Assembly: GCA_038251625.1 (NCBI GenBank)
Contig: JBBSBE010000004.1
Span: 1-64,000 of the forward strand
From: JBBQXK01 sp038251625
GTDB taxonomy: Bacteria > Pseudomonadota > Alphaproteobacteria > Rhodobacterales > Rhodobacteraceae
DNA length: 64,000 nucleotides
Direction: 5' to 3'
A program made the translations under genes and the position numbers. Every line of letters begins with the position of its first letter. Positions within the stretch are counted from its first letter, which is position 1. This document shows positions 18,185 to 26,600 of this stretch, one piece after another. The notes beneath the pieces were generated by a model that was not told where the DNA came from, searched no databases, and saw nothing but the letters and a program-made list of their open reading frames with translations.

Positions 18185-19078
18185 TCAGGTTTTAACGTAG
18201 TTACGCCATGGGTGCGCTTCTTTGAACCCCAGAACCTCGCGGATTTTGCGGTTGGACAGAGGGGCCTCATCCGCCCCCATTGGCCGCGTCACAGGGGTAT
18301 TGGGGGCATATTTTGCCAGAAACTCGGGCGTGGGCAGGTTGGCAGTGATGGTATCATTGACGGCATTGAACACCTGATAGCCCAAGCCATCCTTTTGCAG
18401 ACAGAGGTGAACGATTTCGCCCAGATCGCGCGCGTCGATATAGCTCCAGGCGTTGCGCTTGCGGATGGGCGGGTTTGCAATGTAGCCGGCGAAGGCACCA
18501 TATTCGTGTGGCTCGATCACATTGCCGATGCGCAGGGCATAGATATCGGCCCCGTACCGCATGGCAAAGGCACGCGCGGTCTTCTCGTTCACCACCTTGG
18601 ACAGGCCGTAGCTGTCCATCGGGTCGCTGTCATAGTCTTCGGTCAGAGGGAAGGCCTGGTAGTCCTTGTCGCCTTCGGCAAAACACACGCCGTATGTCGT
18701 TTCCGAACTGGCGACAATTACCTTGCGCACCCCCAGTTTCATCGCTGCTTCGATCACGTTGTAGGTGCTGGTCACGTTCGCCACGAAAGTCTTGTTGTCC
18801 GGCTCGATCCCCACGCGGGGGATGGCAGCAAAATGCACCACGGCGTCGGGGGCCACGGGCGGCGCGCCATCCTCGTAATGGTGCAGCCCGAAATGCGAGG
18901 TCAATGCGTTGAAGGTCTGCCCGTTGTCGGTCAGATCGGTGATCAGCGTGTTCACGCCGGGAATGTCCAGCGGCTTGAGGTCGACATTCAGGATGTCATA
19001 ACCGCGCGCCAACAGATGCGGTACCGCATGCCGCCCCGCCTTGCCCGTGCCACCGGTGAATACGATACGCTTGGTCAT
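18185..19078 (-). CDS. NAD-dependent epimerase/dehydratase (extended SDR)
   Basis: 297 residues. TGGTGKAGRHAVPHLLARGY at about residues 8-27 is the Rossmann glycine motif, HFAAIPRVG follows the fourth strand, and DSYGLSKVVNEK contains the Tyr-x-x-x-Lys pair. Members near DUF1537 kinases act as D-erythronate dehydrogenases (DenD type), while close relatives are uronate dehydrogenases and sugar epimerases. Context favours oxidation of a C4 acid sugar at C2, but the sequence alone does not decide. It lies 18 bp upstream of lacI and 25 bp downstream of an LtnD-like gene, same strand. Confidence 0.85.
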   Translation of the reverse strand: MTKRIVFTGGTGKAGRHAVPHLLARGYDILNVDLKPLDIPGVNTLITDLTDNGQTFNALTSHFGLHHYEDGAPPVAPDAVVHFAAIPRVGIEPDNKTFVANVTSTYNVIEAAMKLGVRKVIVASSETTYGVCFAEGDKDYQAFPLTEDYDSDPMDSYGLSKVVNEKTARAFAMRYGADIYALRIGNVIEPHEYGAFAGYIANPPIRKRNAWSYIDARDLGEIVHLCLQKDGLGYQVFNAVNDTITANLPTPEFLAKYAPNTPVTRPMGADEAPLSNRKIREVLGFKEAHPWRNYVKT

Positions 19079-19103
19079 GGTCGTCTCCGTTCAGAAAAAG
19101 CTG

Positions 19104-20024
19104 TCATGTGGTGGGGGCCGCTCCGGGCAGGTCCAGACCCGCGAGCCCCGCGATCATGCGTGCAACCGAAGCGTCATCGTCGCGCCCCATCCCCGCCGCG
19201 GCGGTCATCACGAACATCTGGAGCGCCATCGAGGCTACGGGCGTAGGAAACTTCAGCCCCCGCCCGATATCGGCCACGATACCCAGATCCTTGGTGAAAA
19301 TGTCCACCGCACTGCGCGGCGCGTAATCGCCGTCAAGGATATGGGGCACGCGGTTCTCGAACATCCATGAATTGCCGGCCGAAGCGGTGATCACCTCATA
19401 GACCCGCGCGATATCAAGGCCCATTGCCTTGGCAAAGGTGATCGCCTCACACGCGGCGGCAATATGTACCCCGGCGAGCAATTGATTGACGATCTTGAAG
19501 GCAGCCCCGATGCCTGCGGCATCGCCCAGTTCGTAAACCTTGGCCGCGATGCAATCCAGCACCGGTTTGGCGCGCGCAAAAGCATCCGGCGCACCCGATG
19601 CCATGACCGTCATCTCACCTGCCGCCGCGCGCAAGGCGCCGCCGCTGATCGGCGCATCCAGATACATCAGGCCCAACGCCTTCGCACGGGCGGCAAAATC
19701 CCGGGCGGCGTCGGGCGACATGGTGGCACAGGACAGGATAACCGATCCGGCGGCCAGTGACGCCGCCGCCCCTTCAGCGCCAAAAAGCACCACCTCTGTC
19801 TGGGCCGCGTTGACCACGACCGAGACCACCACATCGCAACCAATGGCTGCCGCGGCAGGGCCGTCCGCCACGTCTCCGCCCTTGGCCGCAAAGGCTGCGC
19901 GTGCATCAGGGCTTACATCATAGCCGGTGACCGCGAACCCGCCCCGCAGCAACGATCCCGCGATTCCGAGGCCCATCGACCCTAGGCCAATCACGCAAAC
20001 CTTCGGGTTCCCTGCCGCTGACAT
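19104..20024 (-). CDS. LtnD-like NAD-dependent 2-hydroxyacid dehydrogenase
   Basis: 306 residues of the beta-hydroxyacid dehydrogenase family (6PGDH NAD-binding 2 plus C-terminal helical domain). Nucleotide motif VIGLGSMGLGIAGSLLRGGF near residues 11-30, the substrate loop DAPISGGALRAA about 138-149, and catalytic Lys in FKIVNQLLAG near 191. L-threonate 2-dehydrogenases (LtnD) in kinase/aldolase clusters belong here and make 2-oxo-tetronate. First gene of the minus operon; divergent from the kinase operon across the operator at 20073-20094. Confidence 0.88.
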   Translation of the reverse strand: MSAAGNPKVCVIGLGSMGLGIAGSLLRGGFAVTGYDVSPDARAAFAAKGGDVADGPAAAAIGCDVVVSVVVNAAQTEVVLFGAEGAAASLAAGSVILSCATMSPDAARDFAARAKALGLMYLDAPISGGALRAAAGEMTVMASGAPDAFARAKPVLDCIAAKVYELGDAAGIGAAFKIVNQLLAGVHIAAACEAITFAKAMGLDIARVYEVITASAGNSWMFENRVPHILDGDYAPRSAVDIFTKDLGIVADIGRGLKFPTPVASMALQMFVMTAAAGMGRDDDASVARMIAGLAGLDLPGAAPTT

Positions 20025-20206
20025 GCCGCCTCCTTCGCCGCCATACGTTCCTGTTCTTGTGCCAGCTACACTGCAATGATAGCGTTGTCATTGCAAGCCA
20101 TAGCAGGTCGGCCTTGCTGGAAAATGCGCGATTTTCCATAATGATGTCATATGGATATCGGCGCCGGCGCAGACAGCTCGCGGGTTGGTCGGAGGATGGG
20201 GCAAAG
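20025..20206. promoter_or_regulatory. Divergent promoter region of the acid-sugar operons
   Basis: 182 bp between the minus operon beginning at 20024 and the kinase at 20207. It contains the LacI-like operator and an AT-rich segment. GGAGG at 20191-20195 is a plausible ribosome site for the kinase. Confidence 0.6.
20073..20094. promoter_or_regulatory. LacI-type operator (22-bp imperfect palindrome)
   Basis: Arms GCAATGATAGC and GTTGTCATTGC form an imperfect dyad, with 9 of 11 positions complementary. The core TGATAGCGTTGTCA has the CG-centred LacI layout and resembles the site at 14896-14909. Located between two divergent catabolic operons. Confidence 0.65.
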
Positions 20207-21487
20207 GTGCGGATCGGGGCGGTGGCGGATGATATTACCGGGGCATCAGACCTTTGCCTGATGCTGTCGCGCGCGGGCCTGCACACGCTTCAGGTCATGG
20301 GCGTGCCCGACCGGGGCGACACGCTCCCCAAGGCCGACGCGGTGGTGATCGCCCTCAAATCCCGCACCATCCCGGCGACGCAGGCGGTGGCGATGTCGCT
20401 TGCTGCTGCACGGGCACTGCTGGCAGCCGGTGCCGAACAGATCCTCTTCAAATACTGCTCCACCTTCGACAGTACGGATGCGGGCAACATCGGCCCCGTG
20501 ACCGAGGCTTTGCTGGACCTGACCGATGCTGAGGTCACGATCGCCTGCCCGTCCTTTCCCGCGAACGGGCGCACCGTCTACATGGGTCATCTTTTCGTTG
20601 GGCAGCAATTGCTCTCCGAGAGCCCGATGAAGGATCACCCGCTGACGCCGATGCGCGACGCAAATCTGGTGCGCGTTCTGGGGCGTCAGGCGACCGTACC
20701 GGTCGGATTGGTGGACGCACCAACGATCGCCGCAGGCACGGCCGCCGTCCGTGCTTCGATCGCTGCGCAAGCAATGGCAGGCGCGCACATCCTTATAGTC
20801 GATACCCTGAGCGATGCCGACCTCATGACTCTGGGCGCCGCCTGCGCGGACATGCGGCTGGTGACGGGCGGATCAGGCATCGCCCTTGGCCTTGCCGCGA
20901 ACATTGTAGGCCCAAATCATCAGGCGCAAAGGACGCAAGTGTCGAAGATGGCCGCGCCACCCGGTCGCGCAGTGGTCCTTGCCGGTTCCTGCTCGGTGGC
21001 CACCATGGGACAGATTGCAGCGGCAAGGGCCGCCGGATGCCCCCTGCTTTCGATTGATGTGGACGCGCTTGCCTCCGGTCATCAGACCGCCGCCATCATT
21101 GCGGATTGGGTGCTGCATCAAACCGCCCCCCACCCGCCGGTGGTGTTTTCCGGCACAGATGCCGCCTCGCTGGCAAGAACCCACGCCACCATAGGGCGAG
21201 AGGCGTCCGGCGCGTTGGTGGAAAAGGTTCTGGCTGACGTCGCACAGCGGCTTCTGGACAAGGGCTTTACCCGTTATGTTGTCGCCGGGGGCGAAACCTC
21301 AGGCGCCGTCGTTGCGGCGCTTGGTGTCCGTGTGCTGGATATCGGCCCAGAGATCGACCCCGGCGTGCCCTGGACGCGCAGCATCCAAGGGCCTGACATC
21401 GCCTTGGCCCTGAAATCGGGAAACTTCGGCACTCCCGACTTTTTTACCAAAGCGTGGTCATTTCTGCGAACGGACACGGCAACATGA
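20207..21487 (+). CDS. otnK: Four-carbon acid sugar kinase (OtnK/DUF1537 family)
   Basis: About 426 residues of the DUF1537 kinase family, which phosphorylates 3-oxo-tetronates or related C4 acid sugars at the terminal hydroxyl. The N-terminal substrate domain starts with RIGAVADDITGASDLCLML, carrying the characteristic ADD-TGA motif. The C-terminal nucleotide domain has GGETSGAVVAALGV. I propose the GTG at 20207, with GGAGG at 20191-20195 some 11 nt upstream; the longer open frame from 20057 has an unrelated, arginine-rich amino end and runs through the operator. Its stop overlaps the aldolase start (ATGA). Confidence 0.9.
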   Translation: MRIGAVADDITGASDLCLMLSRAGLHTLQVMGVPDRGDTLPKADAVVIALKSRTIPATQAVAMSLAAARALLAAGAEQILFKYCSTFDSTDAGNIGPVTEALLDLTDAEVTIACPSFPANGRTVYMGHLFVGQQLLSESPMKDHPLTPMRDANLVRVLGRQATVPVGLVDAPTIAAGTAAVRASIAAQAMAGAHILIVDTLSDADLMTLGAACADMRLVTGGSGIALGLAANIVGPNHQAQRTQVSKMAAPPGRAVVLAGSCSVATMGQIAAARAAGCPLLSIDVDALASGHQTAAIIADWVLHQTAPHPPVVFSGTDAASLARTHATIGREASGALVEKVLADVAQRLLDKGFTRYVVAGGETSGAVVAALGVRVLDIGPEIDPGVPWTRSIQGPDIALALKSGNFGTPDFFTKAWSFLRTDTAT

Positions 21488-22125
21488 CCGAAGAATCCCG
21501 CCTCCGCGACCAGATCGTCCGCATCGGTGCGTCGCTTTTTGACCGGGGGCTGACAGCGGGGTCCAGCGGCAACATCTCGGCCCGCCTGTCCGATGGCGGC
21601 TGGCTGATGACGCCGACCAACGCCTCGCTCGGGGCACTTGATCCCGCTCGGCTTTCTCACTTCAGCGCGGACGGCAAACACCTTTCTGGCGACGCGCCCA
21701 CCAAAGAGGCGCTCCTCCATTTCGCAATGTATGACGAACGCCCCAAGGCGGGCGCCGTGGTGCATCTCCATTCCAGCCACGCCACTGCCGTCAGCATCCT
21801 GCGCGACCTGGACCCCGGCGATGTCCTGCCTGCGCTGACCGCTTATTACATCATGCGCGTAGGCCGATTGCCGCTGGTACCTTACTTTGCACCGGGCGAC
21901 CCCGACCTTGCACACGCTGTCAGGGCGCTTGCGGGCCAGCATCACGCCGTCCTTCTGGCCAACCACGGCCCTGTCGTGGCAGGCACGAAACTCGACGACG
22001 CCCAATACGCGGTGGAAGAGTTGGAAGAAGTCGCCAAGCTGTTCCTTCTGTTGCAAAACCACGCACTCCGCACCCTGACGCCAGCCCAGATCGCCGATCT
22101 GCGCACCCGCTTCAACCTGACCTGA
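21484..22125 (+). CDS. otnC: Class II aldolase/adducin family, 3-oxo-tetronate 4-phosphate decarboxylase-like
   Basis: 213 residues of the class II (zinc) aldolase family. Phosphate-binding LTAGSSGNISARLSDGG (about residues 24-40), metal ligands in HLHSSHA (near 95-101) and NHGPV (near 160). In DUF1537 clusters, this member (OtnC) decarboxylates 3-oxo-tetronate 4-phosphate to dihydroxyacetone phosphate, the step following the kinase. The ATG at 21484 overlaps the kinase stop by 4 nt, tight coupling; a longer frame start at 21454 lies inside the kinase. Confidence 0.9.
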   Translation: MTEESRLRDQIVRIGASLFDRGLTAGSSGNISARLSDGGWLMTPTNASLGALDPARLSHFSADGKHLSGDAPTKEALLHFAMYDERPKAGAVVHLHSSHATAVSILRDLDPGDVLPALTAYYIMRVGRLPLVPYFAPGDPDLAHAVRALAGQHHAVLLANHGPVVAGTKLDDAQYAVEELEEVAKLFLLLQNHALRTLTPAQIADLRTRFNLT

Positions 22126-22144
22126 AACGCCCCGGAGAACACAG

Positions 22145-23032
22145 ATGACACATGAAAACATAGGTTTTGTCGGCATCGGCCTGATGGGGCAAGGCATGGC
22201 GAAGAACATCGTCGAAAAGGGTTACCCGCTGATGGCGATCGCCCACCGCAACCGCGCCCCTCTAGAAGATCTGGTGGCCCGTGGCGCGGTGGAGGCCCCA
22301 TCCATGCAGGCGATGGCCGAGGGCTGCGACGTGATCTTCCTCTGCCTGACCGGCTCACCCGAGGTGGCAAGTGCTGTCGCCGCGCTGAAACCGGGGCTGA
22401 AGCGCGGCTCGGTCATCGTGGATTGCTCCACGTCCGATCCCACTGTTTCCTTGCGCATCGCGGCCGAACTGGCCGATATCGGTGTCGATTTCGTCGATGC
22501 CCCGCTAAGCCGGACCCCGAAAGAGGCGTGGGCGGGAACGCTGGATTGCATGGTGGGCGCCACCGACGCGGCCTTTGCGCGGGTGCAGCCGATCATTGCG
22601 ACATGGGCCGCCAAGATCGTGCATATCGGCGGCGTCGGCGATGGCCACAAGATGAAGCTTCTGAACAACTTCCTGTCGCTCGGCTATGCCGCACTTTATT
22701 CCGAAGCGCTGGCCCTGTCCCGCAAGGTCGGAATCCCGGTGGCAGAATTCGACAAGGTGATCCGCGGGGGCCGGATGGATTGCGGGTTCTACCAGACCTT
22801 CATGGGATATGCGCTGGAAGGCAACCGCGAGGCGCACCGATTCACCTTGGGCAATGCCTACAAGGACATGCGCTACGTGGAATCGATGGCGAATGCGGCA
22901 ACCGTGGTCACCCCGATGGCCAGCGCTGTAAAGAACTCATTCGCCCTCGCCATGGCAGCGGGTGGTGATGGACCTGAAGACTACGTTCCGCATTTGTCCG
23001 ATTTCATTGCGCGGTCAAACGGGATCGATTAA
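22145..23032 (+). CDS. Beta-hydroxyacid dehydrogenase (second LtnD-like)
   Basis: 295 residues; same superfamily as the protein at 19104-20024 but clearly different in sequence. Cofactor motif FVGIGLMGQGMAKNIVEKGY near residues 7-26, the loop DAPLSRTPKEAWAG (the usual SGG is replaced by SRT), and catalytic Lys in KMKLLNNFLS. GGAG precedes the ATG, and it follows otnC by 19 bp. Two paralogous dehydrogenases in one cluster suggest that two stereoisomers (for example L-threonate and D-erythronate) enter the pathway. The altered substrate loop supports a different substrate. Confidence 0.88.
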   Translation: MTHENIGFVGIGLMGQGMAKNIVEKGYPLMAIAHRNRAPLEDLVARGAVEAPSMQAMAEGCDVIFLCLTGSPEVASAVAALKPGLKRGSVIVDCSTSDPTVSLRIAAELADIGVDFVDAPLSRTPKEAWAGTLDCMVGATDAAFARVQPIIATWAAKIVHIGGVGDGHKMKLLNNFLSLGYAALYSEALALSRKVGIPVAEFDKVIRGGRMDCGFYQTFMGYALEGNREAHRFTLGNAYKDMRYVESMANAATVVTPMASAVKNSFALAMAAGGDGPEDYVPHLSDFIARSNGID

Positions 23033-23106
23033 CGCCGAGGCGGGTGCCGTTCAACGATCGTTGTCAAAGGCACCCCAACGGAAAGACGCGCCGATCCGGC
23101 TTTATC

Positions 23107-23979
23107 TCACGCCCCTCCTTTGGCAACGCCCTTCCTTGGGCAAGGCTCGTCAGGATCTTTGGCATGTAGGTCGCCCCCCACACGCTTCGGCCGGGGCAGG
23201 ACGTAGGGAACGGTCGCGCGGTAGCGGTGAAACCGATCACCGTAGCGCACCGCAAAACGCCGTTCCTTCAGGCGCGGCGCAAGCAGGCAATACAGCGAAT
23301 AGCTGACCGCCAACGCCAATTGATCCGGCGTCCAGACCGGAACCGTCCACAACGTCAACGCAAAGGCCACGTAGATCGGCTGTCGGATCACGCGGAACAG
23401 ACCGGCAGTCGGCATATCAGGGAATACCGGGCGTATGCGCGCCATCAGCGACATCCAGCCCAAGGCGCCCGACTGTACTTCGGCGCCGGCATCGAAGCTT
23501 GCTTTCATGAGCAGCAGCCAACTTGCGGCGTAGGCTGCGGTGATCGCCCAGAAGACCGCTCCCTCAGCCTGCCACCACACGATGCCTGATGGCGTCCAAA
23601 GCGCAAACAGCGCCAAGAGTTGGGCCGAGGCGATGATGGCGTAGGTGGTCGTGGCAAGCGTCGCGCCATATGGACCGGGTATCAGCCTGACAAGAAGTCG
23701 TCCGCCCGGGCCCGTCAACAATAGCGAATGTGCCAACGGGAACTGTGCGATCAATGCCATGTTGGCCACTGCGGCCAACGGCCACGGTACAGTACCAAGG
23801 CTTTCGCTCAGGCCAAAGAACATCGCCACGATCATTGCGAGCACGGCCACGCCAAAAAGCGCATGACAGATCAGGCCAAGGCAAAGCGCCGCTGCAATCC
23901 GTGCGATGCCCGCCGGCGGACGAAGGGCTGCGCGGATCAGAAAGGCCAGACGCGCGATGCGCGGATCCATGATCCTCAC
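23107..23979 (-). CDS. Isoprenylcysteine carboxylmethyltransferase-like membrane protein
   Basis: 290 residues with about six hydrophobic helices. The C-terminal FRVIRQPIYVAFALTLWTVP and ERRFAVRYGDRFHRYRATVP regions match the ICMT/PEMT-type methyltransferase-like family, where an 'RHP.Y' or 'RQPIY' motif and a terminal 'E...YGD.Y..Y' segment bind S-adenosylmethionine. The substrate is unknown; bacterial proteins of this type are mostly uncharacterised (NnrU/mpr relatives). It overlaps the photolyase-like gene upstream by 4 nt if the start at 23979 is used; an ATG at 23970 is an alternative. Confidence 0.75.
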   Translation of the reverse strand: MRIMDPRIARLAFLIRAALRPPAGIARIAAALCLGLICHALFGVAVLAMIVAMFFGLSESLGTVPWPLAAVANMALIAQFPLAHSLLLTGPGGRLLVRLIPGPYGATLATTTYAIIASAQLLALFALWTPSGIVWWQAEGAVFWAITAAYAASWLLLMKASFDAGAEVQSGALGWMSLMARIRPVFPDMPTAGLFRVIRQPIYVAFALTLWTVPVWTPDQLALAVSYSLYCLLAPRLKERRFAVRYGDRFHRYRATVPYVLPRPKRVGGDLHAKDPDEPCPRKGVAKGGA

Positions 23980-25193
23980 CTCGCCACCAGCCGGTCAAGC
24001 AGGCTTGGGATTTGCTGTTTCACCTTGAAAAATCCGGCGGTGCAATGAGGCCAGATCGCGCTGTCCCAGTCGCGGCGCCATTCGCATAGCGTTATGCCCC
24101 GCGCGGCAAGCGCAGGTGCCGCAGCATCCATCCAATCGCGCAGCGGACCTCTGGTGACATAGGCTGTCACGATCTGCCTGGCGCCACCTGCGGACGCCCA
24201 TTTCGCCAGACTGTCTGGCGCGTCGGCGCGTAAATGAAGGGGGGAAACCCCAGCGTGCATCGCCGCATCCGCAAGCGCCGCCTCCTCAAAACGCGACACG
24301 AGCCCAGCCACCGGCAAGGGCGACCGGAGGTGGCTGGCAGCCAGCGTTGCGGCCGTGCGGATATCAAGGCCAGAAAGCCCGAAATCCTCGACCCGACAAT
24401 CCTCGTCGGTGATCAGCAGGGCCGTCGGCACATCCGGCCGCGGCGGCGTGAAAGCGCGCAAGGGCAGAATGGGTGGCAAACCATCGGGCTCTGTCGCATC
24501 AAGACCCTCCGTCACCACCGCCAGATCGCTTGGACGCGGGGTGAACCGCCCGCCCGTGAACGTGGCTATGTTCCTGGCCTCTGCCGGATAGGGTTTCCCG
24601 CGCGTGTGAAGCCCCGCGACCCAGCGCCAGCCCAGCGTGTTCGACGCGGCATCGCCATCAAGCAGATGGCGGTAGAAGAAGTCCGCCCCCAGCCGCCACG
24701 GCAGGCCCAGCGTGAAGATCCAGATAGAGGCGAACCACATGCGGGCATGGTTGTGCAGATAGCCTGTGTCTACCAGCTCCTCGGACCAAGCGTCGAAACA
24801 GGCAAGGCCGGTCTGGCCATTCATCGCGCGATCCACATCGCGGCGCAGGCGGCGGTCACGGTCCAGTGCTGCCAGATCGGCCTGCAGCCCGTGGACATAG
24901 CTGGTCCAGACCTGCGGACGGCGTTCCAGCCAGCCCTTGAAATAGCCGCGCCAGATCACCTCCTGCACGAACTTTTCGGCCTCTGCCGGCCCGTGCGCAG
25001 CAAGCGCGGACGACACCACGTCAGCCTCCAGCACCAGCCGACGCCTGATATAAGGCGACAGCATTGATACAGCGGCATGGCGACCCGGCCCAAGATCGGT
25101 GTTGCGGCCATTGGCATATCGACGGCCCATCCGGGATGCGAATGCGGCAAGCATTTTCTCGCCCTCAGCACGCGTTGCAGTCCAGTCCGTCAT
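23976..25193 (-). CDS. Photolyase/cryptochrome-like protein, FAD domain first
   Basis: 405 residues. The amino half holds the helical FAD-binding domain of DNA photolyases: SMLSPYIRRRLVLEADVV, EKFVQEVIWRGYFKGWL, and DTGYLHNHARMWFASIWIFT followed by DGDAASNTLGWRWVAG. In photolyases this domain comes after an alpha/beta antenna domain. Here the remaining carboxy half (about 235-405) begins VPTALLITDEDCRVEDFGL and ends with LCEWRRDWDSAIWPHCTAGF, which resembles a photolyase-type alpha/beta domain and linker. The order looks permuted. Expected role: light-dependent DNA repair or photoreception; the fine function is open. Confidence 0.8.
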   Translation of the reverse strand: MTDWTATRAEGEKMLAAFASRMGRRYANGRNTDLGPGRHAAVSMLSPYIRRRLVLEADVVSSALAAHGPAEAEKFVQEVIWRGYFKGWLERRPQVWTSYVHGLQADLAALDRDRRLRRDVDRAMNGQTGLACFDAWSEELVDTGYLHNHARMWFASIWIFTLGLPWRLGADFFYRHLLDGDAASNTLGWRWVAGLHTRGKPYPAEARNIATFTGGRFTPRPSDLAVVTEGLDATEPDGLPPILPLRAFTPPRPDVPTALLITDEDCRVEDFGLSGLDIRTAATLAASHLRSPLPVAGLVSRFEEAALADAAMHAGVSPLHLRADAPDSLAKWASAGGARQIVTAYVTRGPLRDWMDAAAPALAARGITLCEWRRDWDSAIWPHCTAGFFKVKQQIPSLLDRLVAR

Positions 25194-25245
25194 CGGGTTC
25201 CAGCTCTTCTGTCGCCGCAGTCAGATGATGCGCTGCACCGTGATT

Positions 25246-26586
25246 TCAACGCGGCGCAATCTCGACAGACCCGTATGCCTCGACCATCGGGCGGAGCGCG
25301 ACGCGCGCGTGCAACTTTGCCGCCATCAAGTACATGCCGCCGATCTTTCGGTGCAGAAACAGCGTTGCGGCAGGGGGAACATGGCTGAGTTCGCGGTCGT
25401 TGCCTATGGCAAGGCCCATGTCCCGCAATCGTTCCAACACGTCGCTGCGTCCAAAATCGAACGGACCATCCTGCCGAAGCGGCGCCATCGCGACCTTGAA
25501 CATCGACTGGATCAAATCCTGATGGTGCGGGGCGGTTTCTTGACCGAAATACCCGATGCGCAACATGGCGACCCGTGTCGCCTCTGCACCGCCATCCAGC
25601 GCAACCCGTGCAAGGTTGCGAAAATCCTCGGCCAACGCAGGGGCAATGGGCTGTACCGCTCCGAAATCCAGCAGCACGACACGCCCGGTTTCGGGATCAT
25701 ATCGGTAATTGGCAAGGTTCGGATCCGTCTGCATGGCCCCGAAGACGAACAACTCGCGCAGAACCAGGTCGATCAATGAAGTGGCCACCTCGTCACGCAC
25801 GGCCTGTGGTGCGTCAACCAAACTCTCCAGCGGTGTGCTTTGGACATAGGTCATTGCCAGAACCTGCGGCGTGCACAAATCCGCATGCAATTGGGGCAAC
25901 ACGAACTTTTCGGACCCGGCCAGCAACGCGCCGAACCGCGCCAGATGCTGCGCTTCGGCAATGTAATCGGCCTCGGCGTGCAGTTGGCGCTTGGCCTCGG
26001 CAATCAGCGGGGCAATGTCCATCCCGCGCGGCAGCAAACCGGGCAAGCGCAGAAGCGTGGCCACGTTGTTCACGTCGCTATCAATACTGGCCCGCACGCC
26101 GGGATACTGCACCTTGATCGCCAGATCGCGGCCATCCGGCAAAACCGCACGATGCACCTGCCCGATCGAAGCCGCTGCAAACGGGCGCACATCGAACCGG
26201 GCAAAACGCGTGTACCATCCCGCGCCCCATTCCGCGTTCAGAACGGTCTGCAGCTGTTTGGGTGGCATATGGCGCGCGTCGTCCCGCATGCGCCCCAGGA
26301 TGGCCGTCAGCTCATCCGGCAGCACAAGCCCGGTATCCATCGAAAGCATCTGCCCCAGTTTCAGCGCCGCACCGCGCAGGTGTGACAGCCCGTCCGTCAG
26401 CCGCAGCGTGTTGGCCGGGGTCAGCAGAAGTTGCGCCATGTCTGGCCGCTTGCCCTGCGCCAGCGCGCGCAACCCGCCCGCCGCAGCGCCACCCGCAATC
26501 CCCGACGCCATGCCGCCAATTCGTAGCAAACGGGCAACGCGCCCAGTCGGCACGGCTGCGCCGTTATCGTTGTCGTCCTGCGGCAA
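25246..26586 (-). CDS. ABC1/AarF/UbiB-family atypical kinase
   Basis: About 446 residues. KLGQMLSMDTGLVLPDELTA contains the KxGQ motif special to this family, which folds over the active site. AASIGQVHRAVLPDGR is the alanine-rich nucleotide loop, LAIKVQYPGV holds the catalytic-lysine strand, and MQTDPNLANYRYDPETGRV with LLDFGA is the metal-binding end. The usual His before DP is Thr here. Family members support ubiquinone synthesis or lipid homeostasis. I chose TTG at 26586 because GGAG lies 6 nt upstream and it follows the preceding stop by 14 nt; this gives the normal length. Confidence 0.85.
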   Translation of the reverse strand: MPQDDNDNGAAVPTGRVARLLRIGGMASGIAGGAAAGGLRALAQGKRPDMAQLLLTPANTLRLTDGLSHLRGAALKLGQMLSMDTGLVLPDELTAILGRMRDDARHMPPKQLQTVLNAEWGAGWYTRFARFDVRPFAAASIGQVHRAVLPDGRDLAIKVQYPGVRASIDSDVNNVATLLRLPGLLPRGMDIAPLIAEAKRQLHAEADYIAEAQHLARFGALLAGSEKFVLPQLHADLCTPQVLAMTYVQSTPLESLVDAPQAVRDEVATSLIDLVLRELFVFGAMQTDPNLANYRYDPETGRVVLLDFGAVQPIAPALAEDFRNLARVALDGGAEATRVAMLRIGYFGQETAPHHQDLIQSMFKVAMAPLRQDGPFDFGRSDVLERLRDMGLAIGNDRELSHVPPAATLFLHRKIGGMYLMAAKLHARVALRPMVEAYGSVEIAPR

Positions 26587-26600
26587 AGCGTGCTCCGATG

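Noticed and set aside
17210..19246. Very long plus-strand open frame (678 codons) opposite the lacI and epimerase genes
   Set aside because: No domain or start signal; a high-GC antisense shadow of two well-supported minus genes.
23052..23063. 12-bp perfect palindrome CAACGATCGTTG between convergent genes
   Set aside because: Short enough to occur by chance and without loop or T run; not a convincing terminator or operator.
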